Under the pieces are notes generated by a model. The model had not been told where the DNA came from, made no database searches, and saw only the letters and a program-made list of their open reading frames with translations. A stretch of 64,000 nucleotides of DNA from Maratus speciosus (taxonomy: Eukaryota; Arthropoda; Arachnida; Araneae; Salticidae), in the NCBI GenBank assembly GCA_963932465.1, contig OZ010790.1:346295087-346359086 (forward strand). The letters are read 5' to 3'. Within the stretch, counting starts at the first letter, position 1; every line of letters starts with the position of its first letter. The position numbers and the translations under genes were made by a program. Below, in pieces: positions 58,783-64,000 of the stretch.

Positions 58783-59367
58783 TGCAATATAATTACATAT
58801 GACTATGTTTTATATAAAGGAAGGATTCAGAAACACTTAGACAAATACAAAATTTTTGAATTGCACATAAGAAATAGTTTAATGAATAGAAAACACAATG
58901 ACAACTATATACAAACATCACAGTGATCCTAATGTACATGAAAAAATACCAAAACTTCAAGATGATAGGCCATAGTTCTCTCTACATATACACAATCTAG
59001 CTAAAATTTAAAATAAATATACAAAATTCTACAGCTAAATAATTTTGGTGAGTAATAAAACACCAAAATCCTATACCAAAGCATATTTAAGGAGAAAGTG
59101 CACCACAAGTCTAAATAAAATGAAAATCCTCAGAACTCATTATGCACATCTTAAATCTGATGCACTTCAGATACCTCCACAATGAGATCTTTTCTCTTAA
59201 AACGAGATTTAAATAAACTATGGCCTATTGATCCAAAGTCACGGTACAGTTATCTACAACACTTCAAAAGTTCATGGAAAAATTAAACATCCATAGATTT
59301 AAAAATTACATTCCAATAAAATGCATAGCCCACAGCAATAAATGTACTCTTATTAGGAAATGTAAGG

Positions 59368-61747
59368 TCATTGTTGAGGGGACCGTACAATTTTGGCATA
59401 TGTCATACCTTCTGATGATAACTGAGGATAACGAAGAGAAGAATCATTGTTTGAGTGGAGAGAGAGCTCAAACATGAAAGGAGAATTGGTAGAAATCTCA
59501 GATCGCTGAGATTTTTGTTTCGCCTTTGATGGACTACCTTTACTATGTGGTAATAAATGAGATGATAGAATATCAGGTATGTCAGGATAGGACATAGATA
59601 ATGGGCCTGCTGTCATATGCCCATTGCTTTCTCTGCTTCTAATAGGAGATCTTTCTTCAGATCTTTCAAAATTGAAAGGAAATGCTTGAGAATTTTCACT
59701 ATTTTCATGTGAATTGCTGATTCCTCTCAAACGACTCAAGTAACTACCCTGAGCACTCCCAGGATCAGTTAGCTGAAATGGGGAACTTGCTTGTTCTTGG
59801 AAATTCATTGATGCTTTATATTCACCGGAAGTCATCCATATTCTTTTTAAAGGGTCATTCATTCTATCTATATCAGCATTATGCCTATTAGGAAATGAAT
59901 CAGGTGGAAAATTAGGAAAAGATTCGGATGAAAATGCATCTTCATGTACATCGCCATTTGGTAGCCGACCTTCATTGTGATTATTGATGGAAAGTCTGGA
60001 CATAGCCTGTATAGGGAGTTCCTGAATTGGCCTGTTTAACATAATGTTACCATTCATATTTACATTGCTTTCACCCATCCAAGGTGTATGATTAGCCATA
60101 TGGTTAAGAGATCTGGGTAATTCTTGATTTTGGTCACAGTTGTTAAAATAGTTTACCTCGGGTTTGTTTATGGCAAGCAAATGATTCTGAAGAAAAGGTG
60201 AAGCTGGATTTAGAGGAAAACCTTCAGAATTAGACATTATTTCTGGTACATGATTGCTGTTATTCATCACAGGTCTGGGAGAGGCAAAAGGAGATGCAGT
60301 AATGTTTCGTTGCAACATAAGAGATGGTTCAGGCATTGAGCGGGGAGCTGAAAATGACTGATTTGAAAAATTTTCAATTGTAATTTTGTCTCTTTTAATA
60401 GATTGCAACAATAAAATAAACGTTTTGACAGCTTCTGGGCCTTCAGTTGTAAATAAAAGTTGAATGAAATTTTTTGTTTGCTCATCATTTTCAAGAAATT
60501 TCAATTCATTAGCTCCAGGAGGCAAGATTTTTTGCAACAAAATTAATTTTTCATTCAGAACTTTATTAAATACTTGAATATTTGTAGTATCTATACGATT
60601 TAAATTCTGTAGAATTTCCTGTACAAATACCCATTTATCTCCAAGAACAGGTGGATTTTGTGCAGGTGGAAGTACAGGATGTACATCTATACCATTAAAA
60701 GCAGCAGAATGAATTCTTTCTCTTTCATTTAAAATGCCATTTGCCTCATGAAAAGGTACTCTAACTCCATGATCTTCTGTATGGTTTACAGGAATATTCT
60801 GCAGTTCTGATTCAGGATAAGATTTTGGAGAAAAAGGTAACCAGCTATTATTATAAGGTAATTTAACTGTCCGAATTTGAGCATTATCGGGAAATGAATT
60901 CATATTATTTACTTCATTATTAACTCCACCATTTTTGAATAGTGGATTAAAAATTTCTTCTGGTTTTATCATATTAAACTGTTTGCTAGGCTTATCTTCC
61001 ATGTTGTTATATAATAAGTGACCATTTTGAAAAGTATGTTCTTCACTTTGACCATTCATATGTGCAGTATTTTCCATACGGTTGAAAAACTGCCTTTTTG
61101 CTTCATCTCTTTCTTCAGCATTTCTAAACATAACATTCATTGGAGGCTGAGGTTCATTCCTTTTTATTTGCCTATTGAATGGCAGCCCATGTTCAAAATC
61201 TTTTGAAGGACCATTGTGATCCACCATGACCGTACATCGATTGCTAGTAATTTTACGAGGAAATACATTTGACGGCATGCGAGGCTGAATATTTGCAGGA
61301 CGTTGGGGGGGAGGAGGAGGAGGTGGTGGAGGAGCTGGTTGTACAGGAGGAGAATTATAAGGATACGTTTGAAATGGAGTGGGCTGTCCAGGAGTAATTA
61401 TAGAAGGGAAACAACAATTAACAACATTGTATGGATGTGGAGCAGGCAACATGTGAGAAACTGGTACCACTGCAGGCTGAATTATTGGAGGTCCTTGTAG
61501 AGGTGTAAAAGGAAAAACAAGCCAGGATGGTGGAGGAGCTGTATTCTCACAAAATGTCTCACTGGTTGAAACTGGAGCAGGTTGTCCATGATACATCCTT
61601 CCAGGAACAAACTCAGGAGCCAGAGGATTTAAAATAAAATTCTTTTTCAGCTCCATACTATCAAGCTGAGATCTTAAAGAATCCCATGTAATACCAAAAA
61701 GGCTGTTTTCTTTATGACAAGTTAAAATGAATTTTTCCCATAATTTT
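59368..61747 (-). CDS. HELZ: HELZ-like RNA helicase, large C-terminal exon (partial gene)
   Basis: This is the last coding exon of a gene whose 5' part lies beyond the window. The frame is open for 30 codons upstream of the first methionine (61656) and stops at an acceptor site TCTTTTGCAG whose exon starts at 61747, so that methionine is internal. The exon opens with LWEKFILTCHKENSLFGITW, the segment that follows the helicase core in HELZ, then LNPLAPEFVPG, a PAM2 motif that binds the MLLE domain of poly(A)-binding protein. After this come a proline-rich region (nine prolines at residues 109-117, counted from the methionine), a long low-complexity Asn/Ser/Pro-rich tail, a helical stretch near 340-420, and a C-terminal GMTYAKIV that resembles the end of vertebrate HELZ. 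HELZ is an SF1 helicase with a CCCH zinc finger that acts in mRNA decay and translational control with PABP and CCR4-NOT (family knowledge). Assignment is by recalled similarity. Confidence 0.82.
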
Positions 61748-64000
61748 CTGCAAAAGATACAAATAACATTAATAAATAATAATTAAAAAAACTAAGATGT
61801 ACGAAAAGAAGAAATATTTTTTTATTAAAAAAAAAGAAAAACAAAAAAAAAAGCTCTCTTAATGAGAAGTAAAATTGAAATTTTCCCATAATTCCTTTTG
61901 AGACACAAACTTAAACAAATCTTTAAAATTAAAAAACTAATTTTTAATTATTCCCCCATACTCCTTATTTAACTTTATTTTTTAACTACTTTAAAAACCT
62001 TCTTTTCCAAACAAATTGGAAGAAAGGAAATTCAAAATAGTAGAAGTTCAGCGGGACATATCAAACTTCAAAATGGAAATATCAAACTTGCACTAGAAAT
62101 AGAAAAAGGTACAAAATATTTGGGAGTGGTGGAGAGGAATTATTGTTACCTAGTTTAAAAAATCTATTTTGCAGAAATTGTTGAATATTTATTAATAAAA
62201 AAATAGTTATCAATTAAAATTAATTTAATATTATTGAGAAAAAGATATTAAAGTACAGTAAATTCTGTCTAAGGGGCTGTACATACATAATGTTATCACT
62301 TCAGGGGGATGGGGCACTTGATATTGTTATTATTTTTTATCCAACCAAAATTTTCTTTTTTTAGTAACTTTTTCTTTAAATAAAAAAAAATCAACTTTTT
62401 CTTAGTCTGTTATCTATTGTTATATTGTATCTATTGTACAAAGTTATTATTAAAACCATTAAATAATTATACAATTATTTTATTCAAAATATGGAATATC
62501 CCAACATTCAGCATTCCTATTCTCCTGATATATGTGCATATATTGTGTTGTTAGAGAAACCAGGTTCGAAATGATACTTGCTATGTTTACTAGTAAAACA
62601 ATGGGGAAGAATGCTGGCCACCTGTTTTGTTGATCAGGAGTTCTGCTTACTCCCGTCCCCCCAATCTGTACAGGGGGCAAGTGGAAGAAGAAAATATTAC
62701 TGTTGAATGCATTATGTAACAAAAAGCTATTATTAAATACTTTTAAATAGTAAGTATTTCCTTAAATTGTTATTTGATACACAGACACTTCTTGTATAGT
62801 AGTGATATTTTATTACTTCTCTTTATTTAAATCGGTAAAATATGCGAATAATAAATTTATGTCATAGCAAATGTATAAAAAGATTTTTTAGATACTGATA
62901 ATATCATTTCATTAAAGAACGGGGATTTGGGGGGGGGGGGGGGGAGCTCCAAAATTGCCAGAAAGTTGATAATGTTATTATATATGTACAGGTGGACTCT
63001 GTGAAAGCTAGAAATCTGTCTAATGTAGAAAGATTTTCAAGTCCCGGCAAACCCATGAAATATAACAATTCACGCTGTATAAGCTAGAATATGCCTAATG
63101 TGTAAACAGAAGGTTTTTAAGATCCACTAAAACCAAAATTTTGCATAAAGCAGAAAAGGGGATATTTTAAAAATGAAAGGTGTTTGGTTTATGAAATTTT
63201 AAAGTTACATATACATCAAAAAACCAATGTTCAAATATTTTAATTAAATTTTATAATAGATTAATAAAGTTAATTCAAAAGAATAAAATTTGTTATGTTA
63301 TCTTATTCCATCATTTTCCACATAAATTTCCATAAAAAAAAGTCATTATTACATTTATGAAATTATGTGTAGTATTTTCTAAAGTACGTTCTAAGGTTGA
63401 ACTATATTATGTTCTAAGGTTGTAATTAAATTCAAAGTGACGCCGTTCTGACATATTTCCGAAGAAATTTTTATTCATAAACGTTAAATTTGTAGACTTT
63501 TTTATTTAAGAAGTACAAAGAAATTGAAGAGAATTTCCCATTTTTCTATAAAGGATATTTTAGAACTGTAGTTTCCAACCGATTTTCAAGTTAGGGCAAT
63601 CAAAGAAAGATCGTCATCAGAGTTATTATAACATAGTTCATTATAACTCAAAACCCAATTTATTTATAGGAAAATGAAAAATGCTATTTGATTCTAAATC
63701 ATTTCAAAAGTCATGACTGCAACTTTTATGCTTTTATGTACAAAAATGATAGTGAGAATGTGTCAGAAAAATTTGCATTATTGAGATATTTATTTTTTCC
63801 ATTTTCTTTAATATAAAAGTTTTGAACTTTTATTAACTTATTTTTACTTAATTATTAACTCTAATCTTGTAAGTTTTAATAATAAGCAAAGTCTTTTTTC
63901 TCTGAAAAAATTTAAAAAGTTCATACAGACTTCATATTTTACATTTCGCAAAATGATTGTTCAAAAAATCCCTCTTCGTTAAGCATTGAATCTTTCACAG
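61748..64000 (-). other. Intron upstream of the HELZ-like exon (continues past the window)
   Basis: Begins on the minus strand side with a good acceptor (TTTGTATCTTTTGCAG). No upstream exon was recognised in the remaining 2.25 kb, which is AT-rich with A tracts near 61826-61850 and a G tract near 62931-62943. A minus-strand frame at 62480-62722 does not resemble HELZ. The helicase exons are therefore expected beyond position 64000. Confidence 0.6.

Noticed and set aside
62480..62722. 80-residue minus-strand frame as an upstream HELZ exon
   Set aside because: No resemblance to the helicase region and no convincing splice sites at its ends.

Overview
The window looks like arthropod nuclear DNA, most plausibly an arachnid such as a spider (inference, moderate to low certainty). 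It is strongly AT-rich, with long noncoding stretches, many homopolymer tracts and dense, nested, mostly decayed transposable elements. It has no bacterial-type operons. Only two host genes are supported: an intron-containing tRNA-Ile(UAU) at 39299-39389 and, on the minus strand near the right edge, the large last coding exon of a HELZ-type RNA helicase gene (59368-61747). The helicase domain itself lies upstream, beyond position 64000.

Layout. 0.9-5.4 kb: an internally deleted mariner, a 1.8-kb foldback element with Tc1/mariner-like tips, and a dispersed repeat (R1) that carries a palindromic MITE. 5.6-9.2 kb: two palindromic elements. 9.2-13.8 kb: a complete, very young Ty3/gypsy (CsRn1-like) retrotransposon with identical LTRs, a 5-bp target duplication, intact gag and pol, and a canonical -1 slippery heptamer between them. 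13.9-17.2 kb: a nonautonomous Helitron with two internal tandem arrays. 18-27 kb: more palindromic elements (one 2 kb, one 3.7 kb with other repeats inside it) and a 145-bp tandem array. 27.7-37.2 kb: R1 again, piggyBac-like and pogo/Tigger-like MITEs, a 420-bp array holding a SINE, a 150-bp array, and a 30-bp minisatellite present as an inverted pair.

37-59 kb: the tRNA gene; a MITE with the YY1-like core in both ends; an LTR/TRIM-like relic split by a GC-rich hAT element; the second foldback element; a 320-bp array; a second SINE; a Helitron-like element with a triplicated 5' end; a hAT MITE with a perfect 8-bp duplication; and a Helitron containing a piggyBac-like MITE. 59-64 kb: the HELZ exon and its upstream intron.

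The most interesting pattern is architectural. At least four dispersed families (R1; the 145-bp, 150-bp and 320-bp arrays) share one plan: a strong 9-13 bp hairpin at one end, followed outward by an A-rich flank, and inward by a spacer and a tandem array of 140-320 bp units. In one family the hairpin stem shows two compensated base-pair changes. This suggests a single superfamily of Helitron/Helentron-like (HINE-type) elements, or a family not yet described. All family assignments come from reading the sequence; no database search was run.
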